This document shows positions 1 to 5,521 of a stretch of DNA of 5,521 bases, piece by piece. The position numbers and the translations under genes were made by a program. The first letter of the stretch is position 1. Every line of letters starts with the position of its first letter. The stretch lies in the NCBI GenBank assembly GCA_002308815.1, contig DBVX01000011.1, positions 4,946 through 10,466 of the forward strand, given 5' to 3'. The stretch comes from Bacteroidales bacterium UBA1253. GTDB lineage: Bacteria > Bacteroidota > Bacteroidia > Bacteroidales > Paludibacteraceae. The notes beneath the pieces are model-generated. The model did no database searches, was not told where the DNA came from, and worked only from the letters and a program-made list of their open reading frames with translations.

Positions 1-165
1 CTCAGGAGCAATCCGGAACAATGCGAGTGCTCCAGGCAAAGCATTTTATATATTTTGTCGCAGCTTGAACCTGATAGCCAGTTTGATGTCCAGATTGAGA
101 ATACGATTATAAGAGGAGGTAATCGTTGTACTTTCAAGATAATAAGGCATGCCGTTATGAAGTGA
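1..165 (+). CDS. C-terminal fragment of an unidentified protein (5' end outside window)
   Basis: Frame 1 is open from the first base to a TGA at 163-165 and encodes the last 54 residues of a protein whose start lies upstream. The fragment has a Cys-Glu-Cys motif near its beginning (NPEQCECSRQ), a predicted helix (SILYILSQLEP), then a strand-rich end with GGNRCTFKI. A C-terminal Gly-x-x-Cys-x-Phe-x-Ile strand of this kind is seen in small-molecule-binding families such as V4R (4-vinyl reductase) domains and L-2-amino-thiazoline-4-carboxylate hydrolase-like proteins. This is a resemblance of a short motif, not a family assignment. The residue pattern, with two cysteines and alternating hydrophobics, looks like genuine protein. 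The opposite-strand frame over the same bases ends in low-complexity sequence without recognisable motifs. It lies 66 bp upstream of the membrane-protein gene at 232 on the same strand and could share its transcript. Confidence 0.5.
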   Translation, partial: LRSNPEQCECSRQSILYILSQLEPDSQFDVQIENTIIRGGNRCTFKIIRHAVMK

Positions 166-231
166 TTGATTACAACGAGCAATACATCCTTGTTTTTTTA
201 CTACCATAGCATTCACAAGCAAATAATCACA

Positions 232-729
232 ATGAACTGGACAATAATCATCATTGAAACAGTTGTACTGACGGCGGCATTCACGGCGATGATCTTGATA
301 CCGCTTGTTAAGAACCCCGTGTGGTGGATAGCTGACTATCCCGAAGATATTCAGGAAGAGTATTTCAAGACGCACGAACGTATTCCTGCGAAGTTCTTCA
401 CTCCGACCGTACTCCTCAAGAAAGGCATGGCGATACTCATCGCTTTGGCTTTGCTGCTACTGGTGGTATGGCTTGCAGGCGCGTACGATTTCTGGTCGGC
501 TCTTGGCGTCGGCTATGGTATGTGGCTGTTTATCGACTGGTATGATTGTTTCTTCTTGGACTGGGTGCTATTCGCCAACATGAAATCTGTTCGCTTGCCC
601 GGCACCGAACACATGGACGCCGCGTACCATCAAAAGAAATACCACTTTATTCAGTCCTGCTGGGGCATGCTTATCGGCCTCATCCCCTGTCTCATTGGAG
701 CTGGTTTATATACATGGCTGATTTGTTGA
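232..729 (+). CDS. Uncharacterised four-helix membrane protein
   Basis: Encodes 165 residues. Hydrophobic segments lie at about residues 4-26, 66-84, 88-114 (broken by polar residues) and 143-164, which suggests four inner-membrane helices. Between helices 1 and 2 is a soluble stretch containing KNPVWWIADYPEDIQEEY. After helix 3 come the motifs FIDWYDCFFLDW and RLPGTEHMDAAYH (about 121-133). I recall the pattern 'hydrophobic start, NP..W...YP..I, then DW.D...LD and (R/I)PGTE.M..AYH' from uncharacterised membrane proteins of gut Firmicutes and Bacteroidota. No function is known to me. The ATG at 232 was chosen because it opens directly on the first helix and follows an A-rich stretch (CAAATAATCACA) usual for Bacteroidota starts. 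An in-frame TTG at 166 would add 22 polar residues and sits right after the preceding stop. The stop codon overlaps the next gene's start by one base (TGATG), which suggests translational coupling. Confidence 0.8.
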   Translation: MNWTIIIIETVVLTAAFTAMILIPLVKNPVWWIADYPEDIQEEYFKTHERIPAKFFTPTVLLKKGMAILIALALLLLVVWLAGAYDFWSALGVGYGMWLFIDWYDCFFLDWVLFANMKSVRLPGTEHMDAAYHQKKYHFIQSCWGMLIGLIPCLIGAGLYTWLIC

Positions 730-929
730 TGCGATCATTGAATTGGCTCCATATTGCCCTTATCCACCTTGCCATCATTAACATGGTAACATTCCTCTTG
801 TATGGTATAGATAAGTGGAAAGCGAAGCGGGACAAATGGAGAGTTTCGGAAGAGGCACTTATATGGATGGCTGATAACCTCATCCTGCTGACGTACGTGG
901 GGCTGACTAAAATACAGGGGCTATATTAA
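729..929 (+). CDS. Short DUF1294 family membrane protein, C-terminal part lost or diverged
   Basis: Encodes 66 residues. Residues 11-41 (IHLAIINMVTFLLYGIDKW followed by KAKRDKWRVSEE) match the start of DUF1294: a membrane helix, the Y-G-x-D-K-x-x-A motif, then K-W-R-(I/V)-x-E. The family normally continues with a second helix containing GGS-x-GA and ends in a basic R-H-K-T motif. Here the sequence runs on as ALIWMADNLILLTYVGLTKIQGLY and stops, with no GGS..GA or RHKT. I saw no recognisable remainder in the other two frames before the next gene at 942. The gene may therefore be truncated and non-functional, or a shortened variant. The ATG at 729 overlaps the previous stop (TGATG) and is the likely coupled start. 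An in-frame ATG at 714 would add five residues and is an alternative. Family role is unknown; the proteins are small and membrane-bound. Confidence 0.65.
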   Translation: MRSLNWLHIALIHLAIINMVTFLLYGIDKWKAKRDKWRVSEEALIWMADNLILLTYVGLTKIQGLY

Positions 930-941
930 AATCAAAATAGA

Positions 942-1895
942 ATGAGACACAATTTCTTCTTAATTATCTGTTTGTCAGTAAGCATCACTGTTTCGGCAAC
1001 GGAAGGGACTCTATCCGGGCGGTTTACCATCAATGCACAGGGTAAAAAGATTGTCTTCTCACAGGGCAATTTACAATATCAAGCCAGTACGCAGACATGG
1101 CAGTTCGCGGCTCAGCAGAATGAGTTTCTGAGAACGGCGAATGAGCAAATATCAACAACTAACAGCGGTTGGATAGATCTCTTTGGTTGGGGGACAGGCA
1201 ACAAACCGACGACGAACAGTATAGAAAACTCGTCTGACTATTCGTCTTTTACAGATTGGGGTGTGAACGCAATAAGCAATGGAGGTAACGTGGCCAATCT
1301 ATGGCGTACACTTAAAAAAGAGGAATGGGTGTATCTAATTCAGACCCGCGCCAAGGCAGATGCTCTGTTCGGGCTGGGCAGCGTGGACGGCGTGAATGGG
1401 ATGATTCTGTTGCCGGACGATTGGGAAACGCCTGACGATATCACGTTTGTGCCCAGCACACAACAAGGCTTGCAGAACCTGGGTATCCATTACCAGAACG
1501 AAGGCAAAGATAATTTTTCGCACAACACTTATACGCCGGAACAGTGGGCGGTCATGGAGTCAGCTGGTGCGGTCTTTCTACCTGCTGCAGGCGGCCGCTT
1601 TGGTACGGAGGTGTACATGGTGGGAGAGGACGGTTATTACTGGTCAGCCACGGCCGATGAATATACGGATTACTTTTCGCACTTGTTATTTTTTGATTCG
1701 AAAAACCTTTTTCCGCAGGGATATACGGGCGCATACCGAGGTCTCGCGGTTCGTCTGGTCAAGCCGGCGGAGACAGAAGGATGGACGGACACCGAAGATA
1801 ATGCTTCAGGTCGTTCTTGCAAAACGCTCCGTGACGGTCAAGTGCTCATCTATCGTAACGGTGAAACCTACAACGTAGAAGGGAAGAAGTTGTGA
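942..1895 (+). CDS. Secreted protein with Fibrobacter-paralogous/DUF1566-like domain
   Basis: Encodes 317 residues. Residues 1-19 form a Sec signal peptide (hydrophobic core FFLIICLSVSITV, likely cleavage after VSA). Cys10 has no proper lipobox before it, so a lipoprotein is unlikely. The mature protein begins with GRFTINAQGKKIVFSQGNLQYQAS (residues 26-49), followed by SGWIDLFGWGTG (75-86), a W-R-T-L-x-x-x-E-W segment (121-129), LPDDW (157-161), LPAAGGR (213-219), YYWSAT (232-237) and GLAVRLVKP (267-275). This series of motifs is typical of Bacteroidales surface or exported proteins annotated with the Fibrobacter succinogenes major paralogous domain or DUF1566, which resemble the sulfatase-modifying/C-type-lectin-like fold. 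The role is unknown. Residues 295-317 (TLRDGQVLIYRNGETYNVEG) resemble the C-terminal tail common in Bacteroidales exported proteins, perhaps a relict sorting or anchoring tail. The ATG follows the DUF1294 stop by 12 bp in an A-rich context, and no separate promoter was seen. Function is not assigned. Confidence 0.82.
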   Translation: MRHNFFLIICLSVSITVSATEGTLSGRFTINAQGKKIVFSQGNLQYQASTQTWQFAAQQNEFLRTANEQISTTNSGWIDLFGWGTGNKPTTNSIENSSDYSSFTDWGVNAISNGGNVANLWRTLKKEEWVYLIQTRAKADALFGLGSVDGVNGMILLPDDWETPDDITFVPSTQQGLQNLGIHYQNEGKDNFSHNTYTPEQWAVMESAGAVFLPAAGGRFGTEVYMVGEDGYYWSATADEYTDYFSHLLFFDSKNLFPQGYTGAYRGLAVRLVKPAETEGWTDTEDNASGRSCKTLRDGQVLIYRNGETYNVEGKKL

Positions 1896-2027
1896 GATGA
1901 CCGCATCGGAAAGAGTACGAACCCGAACGCAAAACATAGATGAATACACAATTATGAGCAATCCTGATTTAGTACAATAAATTGTTGAAGTACCGGTTAA
2001 ACGAAAATAAAATGAAGGAACATTTCA
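1896..2027. other. Convergent intergenic gap without clear terminator
   Basis: This 132-bp AT-rich gap separates the ends of the secreted-protein gene (plus) and rlmH (minus). The only dyad I found is ACAAT-AA-ATTGT at 1974-1985. It has a two-base centre, is too tight to fold as a normal RNA hairpin, and has no adjacent T-run on either strand. I see no intrinsic terminator and no RNA gene. Confidence 0.5.
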
Positions 2028-2507
2028 CTACTCGTGGTGGTATTTCTCGCCACGGATGATGGTCATAGCACGGTAGAGCTGCTCCACGAAGAGAAGCCTG
2101 ACCATCTGGTGCGAGAAAGTCATACGGCTCAGCGACAGCAGCCCGTCGGCACGGTCATACACCTCCTGCGAGAAACCGAACGGTCCGCCTATAACGAAGA
2201 CAAGGTCTCGTGAGGCGGACTGTTTCTTTTCCATCCAACGGGCGAACTCCACACTGCGCCACTCCTGTCCCTTCTCGTCCAAAAGGATGACCTCCTGACG
2301 GCTGCCGCCGCCATCGATGGCGCGGAGAATCATCTCCCCTTCCGCCTGTTTCTGCTGGTCAGTCGTCAGACTGCGGGCGTTGCGCAGTTCGGGCAGCACC
2401 TTGGTCTCGAAGGACACGTAATGCCCCACCCTGCCCGCATAACCGGCTATCATCGTGTCAAGATTCTTGTCGGTGGTCTTTCCCACCAGAAGTAATGTTA
2501 TTCTCAT
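2028..2507 (-). CDS. rlmH: 23S rRNA (pseudouridine-1915-N3)-methyltransferase RlmH
   Basis: Encodes 159 residues, close to the usual 155-160 of the family. RlmH is a small SPOUT-class enzyme that uses S-adenosylmethionine to methylate pseudouridine 1915 in helix 69 of 23S rRNA on the assembled 70S ribosome. Sequence support: an N-terminal strand (MRITLLLVGKT); LLDEKGQEWRSVEFARW (75-91), matching the family's LDx(R/K)G...S(E)xFA segment; the SAM-binding knot FVIGGPFGFSQEVYDRAD (104-121); and the C-terminal SRMTFSHQMVRLLFVEQLYR (127-146), followed by AMTII-RGEKYHHE. The family's EQ-hYRA and YH signatures are all present. The ATG at 2507 is chosen because it gives the conserved N-terminus and overlaps the stop of the upstream DUF2851 gene by four bases (ATGA), implying translational coupling. 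A longer in-frame reading back to 2858 overlaps DUF2851 and is spurious. Confidence 0.97.
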   Translation of the reverse strand: MRITLLLVGKTTDKNLDTMIAGYAGRVGHYVSFETKVLPELRNARSLTTDQQKQAEGEMILRAIDGGGSRQEVILLDEKGQEWRSVEFARWMEKKQSASRDLVFVIGGPFGFSQEVYDRADGLLSLSRMTFSHQMVRLLFVEQLYRAMTIIRGEKYHHE

Positions 2508-3742
2508 ATCTGTCTGCCGGATAGGAATATCTGATAAGCGACCTCGCAGTTGACGCATTTCTCCTGCTGACAGAAAGTGAGAAAGAGATGGAGCAACGCC
2601 TGCGTGTCGGCGGCGTTCTCCACTTTCTGTCCGAGCATCTTCCACTGGCGGATTACGCGGTTGTTCTCCGCCGGAATCCGCTCTAACAGCGCAAGCGCCT
2701 GCTCCTGCTGGTTGTGGGCGTACTTCATCGGAACCACCACATTGACAAGCAGCACATCTACCGACTCTTTCCCCATACCCGCAAGCGAGAACAGCCGTCG
2801 CAGGTCGTCTATATCGGTCATTTCGAGAATTTGGGAGAGGAGGAAATCCTGCTGACAAAGTATCCGCGCGAACTGCCTTAAGCGTACCGTCGGCTGGTTG
2901 GGCGGACGCATACGCGCGCGTTTCCAGACGGTTCCGTCAATGGGCGTGAGGTTGAACTTCGCCTGCATGAAGCGGTACTCGCGCAGCAGTACGGGGTCAT
3001 CGGTTTCGTCAAGCAGTCCCGCCTGTCCGAGCAGCAAAGCATCAATCTGCCGGATGTCATTGCGGTGCTTGCGGATGACGTACAGGGGGGTAGCGAGCGC
3101 GAGCATCTCCATCGGCACGCCGTTGACGTGGAACCCCATCTGGTGGGCGAGCGTAATGTAGAGAGCCTGCTCCCAGTCGTTCCGCGAGAGGGCAAGCACG
3201 CGGTGTACGGACTCGGTCTTGCAACGCAGGCGGAGGTTCAGGAGCGTCTGTTTCCATCCGTCGGTGAGGAGCGAGGGATGATCCAGCAGCTGCCGCGCGC
3301 ACGGATGGGTGGCAGCGGGCGAGTCCATCTGCCGCGCCGCCTGAAGCATCCGCGTGATGTAGTCATCGGACTGAGGGTAGTTGAGTTCCAGTTGGAGGAT
3401 GGGTTTGCCGGTTGTAGTAAAGACGGGTTTATCAGCGTGCCGGACCACGTGCAGCAGCACCGTGTCGTAGGCTTTGTCCTCGTGATGGCGGTGGCGGTAC
3501 CAGTCGCCACTCTCCACGTGCATCTCCACGTTGCCCGCCATCTCCACATAGTCCTGCGGGAAGAGCGACGGCTCATCTTCACGGTTGTAGATACGCAGAC
3601 GCACGTTGGTGAAGTCGGGTCCGGCTTGCAGGTTGTGCCGGCCTGTGTCAAGCACCTCCACGCGGTGCCCGTCGGTCGTCACCTGCGGGTAAGGCATAAA
3701 CAGACGGCTCTGCCAGATATAGTGAAGAATGGCTTCGGGCAT
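2504..3742 (-). CDS. DUF2851 family protein
   Basis: Encodes 412 residues from the ATG at 3742, in line with the family's roughly 420. Family hallmarks seen in order: LHYIWQSRLF (6-15); GHRVEVLDTGRHNLQAGPDF (25-44); GNVEMHVESGDWYRHRHHED (70-89); YDTVLLHVVRHADKPV (92-107); QLEL (117-120); WEQALYITLAHQMGFHVN (190-207); RPPNQPTVRLRQFA (279-292); and a C-terminal KCVNCEV cysteine pair (395-401). No biochemical function is established to my knowledge. No signal peptide or membrane helix is seen, so it is probably cytoplasmic. In-frame starts further upstream (ATG 3787, TTG 3793) would lie within the promoter described below, which supports 3742. The gene is first in an operon with rlmH, overlapping it by four bases, and diverges from rpsA. 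A link to ribosome or RNA metabolism is inference from context only. Confidence 0.93.
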   Translation of the reverse strand: MPEAILHYIWQSRLFMPYPQVTTDGHRVEVLDTGRHNLQAGPDFTNVRLRIYNREDEPSLFPQDYVEMAGNVEMHVESGDWYRHRHHEDKAYDTVLLHVVRHADKPVFTTTGKPILQLELNYPQSDDYITRMLQAARQMDSPAATHPCARQLLDHPSLLTDGWKQTLLNLRLRCKTESVHRVLALSRNDWEQALYITLAHQMGFHVNGVPMEMLALATPLYVIRKHRNDIRQIDALLLGQAGLLDETDDPVLLREYRFMQAKFNLTPIDGTVWKRARMRPPNQPTVRLRQFARILCQQDFLLSQILEMTDIDDLRRLFSLAGMGKESVDVLLVNVVVPMKYAHNQQEQALALLERIPAENNRVIRQWKMLGQKVENAADTQALLHLFLTFCQQEKCVNCEVAYQIFLSGRQI

Positions 3743-3762
3743 ACGGTCAATGCTGTTGCGCA

Positions 3763-3794
3763 CAAAAGTAGGCGCAATTTTCCGCATGGGCAAA
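3763..3794 (-). promoter_or_regulatory. Bacteroidota-type promoter of the DUF2851-rlmH operon
   Basis: On the minus strand, TTTG (-33 box, 3794-3791) is followed after 20 bp by TACTTTTG (3770-3763), a full match to the Bacteroidota TAnnTTTG -7 box used by the primary sigma factor. Transcription should start near 3755-3759, leaving a leader of only about 15 nt before the ATG at 3742. The -33 box is part of a perfect palindrome, CAAAATTTTG (3791-3800). Confidence 0.75.
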
Positions 3795-3842
3795 ATTTTG
3801 CCACGGGCACTTTCGATAATTTTCGCAGAGATTGCATATTTT

Positions 3843-3874
3843 TTTGCACGATTGAGAATGTTGCCGTAACTTTG
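3843..3874 (+). promoter_or_regulatory. Bacteroidota-type promoter of rpsA
   Basis: On the plus strand, TTTG (-33 box, 3843-3846) is followed after 20 bp by TAACTTTG (3867-3874), a full match to TAnnTTTG. The predicted start of transcription is near 3878-3882, which gives an AT-rich leader of about 55 nt before the rpsA ATG. The 20-bp spacer equals that of the divergent DUF2851 promoter; the two -33 boxes are 48 bp apart, back to back. Confidence 0.8.
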
Positions 3875-3877
3875 CGC

Positions 3878-3899
3878 GCTTTTTTAGCGAGAAAAAAGC
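3878..3899 (+). promoter_or_regulatory. Hairpin at the 5' end of the rpsA leader
   Basis: GCTTTTTT (3878-3885) and AAAAAAGC (3892-3899) are perfect 8-base complements around a six-base loop, AGCGAG. The stem is at or within a few bases of the predicted transcription start, so it would form a 5'-terminal hairpin in the mRNA. It is not followed by a U-run and is not an intrinsic terminator. A role in mRNA stability or S1 autoregulation is possible but unproven; the stem is mostly A-U and therefore weak. Confidence 0.45.
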
Positions 3900-3935
3900 A
3901 TAACATGTTTAACATTAAAAAAGATTTTCTCCATT

Positions 3936-5521
3936 ATGACAGAGAATCCTTCCCTCCAGAACTTCGACTGGGATGCCTATGAACTTGAGAAACAGGGCAA
4001 ACAAAACGAAGAAACCAAACAGAGATACGACCAGACCCTTAATGCCGTCAAGACCAATGAGGTGGTGATGGGTACGGTAACGAACATCAACAAGCGCGAG
4101 GTTGTGGTGAACATCGGCTACAAGTCTGACGGAGTGGTACCCGCAACAGAGTTCCGTTACAACCCCGACCTGAAAGTCGGCGACCAGGTGGAAGTCTATA
4201 TCGAGAGCCAGGAAGACCGCGACGGCCAGCTCGTTCTGTCGCACAAAGAGGCACGTGCAGCCCGCAGTTGGGACCGCGTGAACGAGGCATACGACAAGCA
4301 GGAGATCGTGAACGGCTATATCAAGTGCCGCACCAAGGGCGGTATGATTGTGGACGTATTCGGAATGGAATCGTTCCTGCCGGGTTCGCAGATTGACGTG
4401 AAACCCATCCGCGACTACGACATCTTCGTAGGCAAAACGATGGAGTTCAAGATAGTGAAGATCAACCCCGAGTTCCGCAACGTAGTGGTATCGCACAAGG
4501 CTTTGATCGAGGCCGAACTGGAAGCCCAGAAGCGCGAGATCGTATCGCATCTGGAGAAAGGTCAGGTGCTTGAAGGTACTGTCAAGAACATCACTTCCTA
4601 TGGTGTGTTCATCGACTTGGGTGGTGTGGACGGTCTCATTCATATCACCGACCTCAGCTGGGGCCGCGTGAACGACCCGCACGAACTGGTTGAGCTTGAC
4701 CAGAAGATCAATGTGGTTATCCTTGACTTCGACGAGGAGAAGAAGCGTATAGCACTCGGTCTGAAGCAGCTGACCCCGCATCCGTGGGACGCTCTTGACC
4801 CGAATCTGAAAGTGGGCGACAAGGTTCACGGCAAGGTGGTGGTAATGACCGACTACGGAGCATTCGTGGAGATAGCCGAAGGCATCGAAGGTCTGGTACA
4901 CGTCAGCGAGATGTCCTGGAGCCAGCACCTGCGCAGCGCCAACGACTTCCTGAAAGTGGGTGACGAGATTGACGCCGTTATCCTGACCCTCGACCGCGAG
5001 GAAAGAAAGATGTCGCTCGGTATCAAGCAGCTCAAGGCTGACCCGTGGGAGAACATAGAGCAGAAGTACGCTGTTGGCAGCCGTCACTTCGCACGTGTTC
5101 GCAACTTCACCAACTTCGGCGTGTTCGTTGAGATTGAAGAGGGCGTTGAAGGTCTTATCCACATCAGCGACCTGAGCTGGATCAAGAAGATCAAACACCC
5201 CAACGAGTTCACCAGTATCGGTGCTGAAATCGAGGTTGTGGTTCTCGAAATCGACAAGGACAACCGCCGCTTGAGCCTCGGTCACAAGCAGATTGAGGAG
5301 AATCCGTGGGAGGAACTGGAAGCCAAGTACGGATTGGACACCATCGTCAGCGGCAAGATTGTCGAGATGAACGACAAGGGTGCCGTTATCGCCCTTGAGG
5401 ACGGTGTGGAAGGTTTCTGCACGACCCGTCACCTACAGAAAGAGGACAAGTCGCAGTGTGCCGTAGGCGACACGATGGACTTCCGCGTGATTGAATTCAA
5501 CCGCGACGCGAAACGCATTCT
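3936..5521 (+). CDS. rpsA: 30S ribosomal protein S1, 3' end outside window
   Basis: The frame is open from ATG 3936 to the window end: 528 complete codons and two bases of the next. S1 binds mRNA and helps load it onto the 30S subunit. Five S1 (OB-fold) repeats are complete, at about residues 43-106, 124-189, 209-277, 294-366 and 381-452, and a sixth begins near 469. Domains 1 and 2 are the divergent ribosome-docking type: VVNIGYKSDGVVP (58-70), then SFLPGSQIDVKPIRD (146-160), as in E. coli S1. Domains 3 to 5 carry the RNA-binding form: GTVKNITSYGVFIDLGGVDG (214-233) with LIHITDLSW, and its equivalents at 300-328 and 387-415. Full-length S1 in this group is about 590-600 residues, so some 65-70 are missing. 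Codon use is strongly biased: no TTA, CTA or TCA in the first 499 codons, as expected for high expression. There is no Shine-Dalgarno; the leader is A/T-rich. Confidence 0.97.
   Translation, partial: MTENPSLQNFDWDAYELEKQGKQNEETKQRYDQTLNAVKTNEVVMGTVTNINKREVVVNIGYKSDGVVPATEFRYNPDLKVGDQVEVYIESQEDRDGQLVLSHKEARAARSWDRVNEAYDKQEIVNGYIKCRTKGGMIVDVFGMESFLPGSQIDVKPIRDYDIFVGKTMEFKIVKINPEFRNVVVSHKALIEAELEAQKREIVSHLEKGQVLEGTVKNITSYGVFIDLGGVDGLIHITDLSWGRVNDPHELVELDQKINVVILDFDEEKKRIALGLKQLTPHPWDALDPNLKVGDKVHGKVVVMTDYGAFVEIAEGIEGLVHVSEMSWSQHLRSANDFLKVGDEIDAVILTLDREERKMSLGIKQLKADPWENIEQKYAVGSRHFARVRNFTNFGVFVEIEEGVEGLIHISDLSWIKKIKHPNEFTSIGAEIEVVVLEIDKDNRRLSLGHKQIEENPWEELEAKYGLDTIVSGKIVEMNDKGAVIALEDGVEGFCTTRHLQKEDKSQCAVGDTMDFRVIEFNRDAKRI

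Noticed and set aside
46..375. A minus-strand 109-codon frame at the left end
   Set aside because: It overlaps the plus-strand membrane protein and the frame at 1-165. The part over 232-375 is the complement of a clear membrane-protein coding region, and no motif was recognised.
905..941. A separate promoter for the secreted-protein gene at 942
   Set aside because: No TAnnTTTG box with a TTTG upstream is present in this stretch; the 12-bp gap fits co-transcription instead.
1447..1878. A 143-codon plus-strand frame inside the secreted-protein gene
   Set aside because: It is an out-of-frame, Arg/Thr-rich shadow of the 942-1895 gene, whose own frame has a signal peptide and clear family motifs.
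2033..2054. A hairpin CGTGGTG/CGCCACG at the end of rlmH as a terminator
   Set aside because: It is a 7-bp stem with one G-U pair, but no U-run follows on either strand, and it falls within the conserved C-terminal codons of rlmH (GEKYHHE), which explain the sequence.
2508..2858. An N-terminal extension of rlmH by 117 codons
   Set aside because: It overlaps the DUF2851 coding region in another frame, and the family's N-terminus begins exactly at the ATG at 2507.
3065..3982. A 305-codon plus-strand frame opposite DUF2851
   Set aside because: It lies antisense to a well-supported DUF2851 gene, crosses the promoter region into rpsA, and encodes His/Val/Arg-rich sequence of no known family. Only its last 25 codons (from ATG 3905) were kept, as a possible upstream ORF.
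3915..5432. A 505-codon open frame antisense to rpsA
   Set aside because: It is in exact register with the rpsA codons, so its stops would require TTA, CTA or TCA codons in rpsA. The biased rpsA coding avoids these until the CTA at 5433-5435, exactly where the frame opens. The predicted protein has no recognisable motif, whereas rpsA is certain.

Overview
The window looks like chromosomal DNA of a Bacteroidota, most likely order Bacteroidales (Bacteroides/Prevotella-like). Evidence: two promoters of the Bacteroidota type (TTTG, 20 bp, TAnnTTTG); start codons preceded by A-rich leaders without clear Shine-Dalgarno sequences; a DUF2851 protein, a family typical of Bacteroidota; and a secreted protein of the 'FSQGNLQY...SGWIDLFGWG' type common in Bacteroidales. 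Genus and species cannot be fixed from the sequence.

Left part (1-1895, plus strand, accessory in character): the C-terminal 54 residues of an unidentified protein entering from outside the window (1-165); a four-helix inner-membrane protein of an uncharacterised family (232-729); a short DUF1294 membrane protein that starts on the stop codon of the previous gene and has lost the usual C-terminal half of its domain (729-929); and, 12 bp further on, a secreted 317-residue protein with a Fibrobacter-paralogous/DUF1566-like fold and a Bacteroidales-style C-terminal tail (942-1895). No promoter was seen inside this block, so it may be one transcript with the upstream gene. A 132-bp convergent gap (1896-2027) follows, in which I see no good terminator.

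Right part (2028-5521, housekeeping): on the minus strand a DUF2851 gene (3742-2504) and rlmH (2507-2028) overlap by four bases (ATGA) and form a two-gene operon. RlmH methylates pseudouridine 1915 of 23S rRNA. Diverging from it on the plus strand is rpsA (3936 to beyond the window end), encoding ribosomal protein S1; 528 codons are present, covering five full S1 domains and most of the sixth. The 193-bp gap between DUF2851 and rpsA holds two divergent promoters with identical 20-bp spacers, and an 8-bp hairpin at the predicted 5' end of the rpsA mRNA.

I found no phage, CRISPR, insertion sequence, tRNA or rRNA, and no convincing new multi-gene system. The points most worth a second look are the rpsA leader (hairpin and out-of-frame small ORF), the tight coupling of DUF2851 to rlmH, and the shortened DUF1294 gene.
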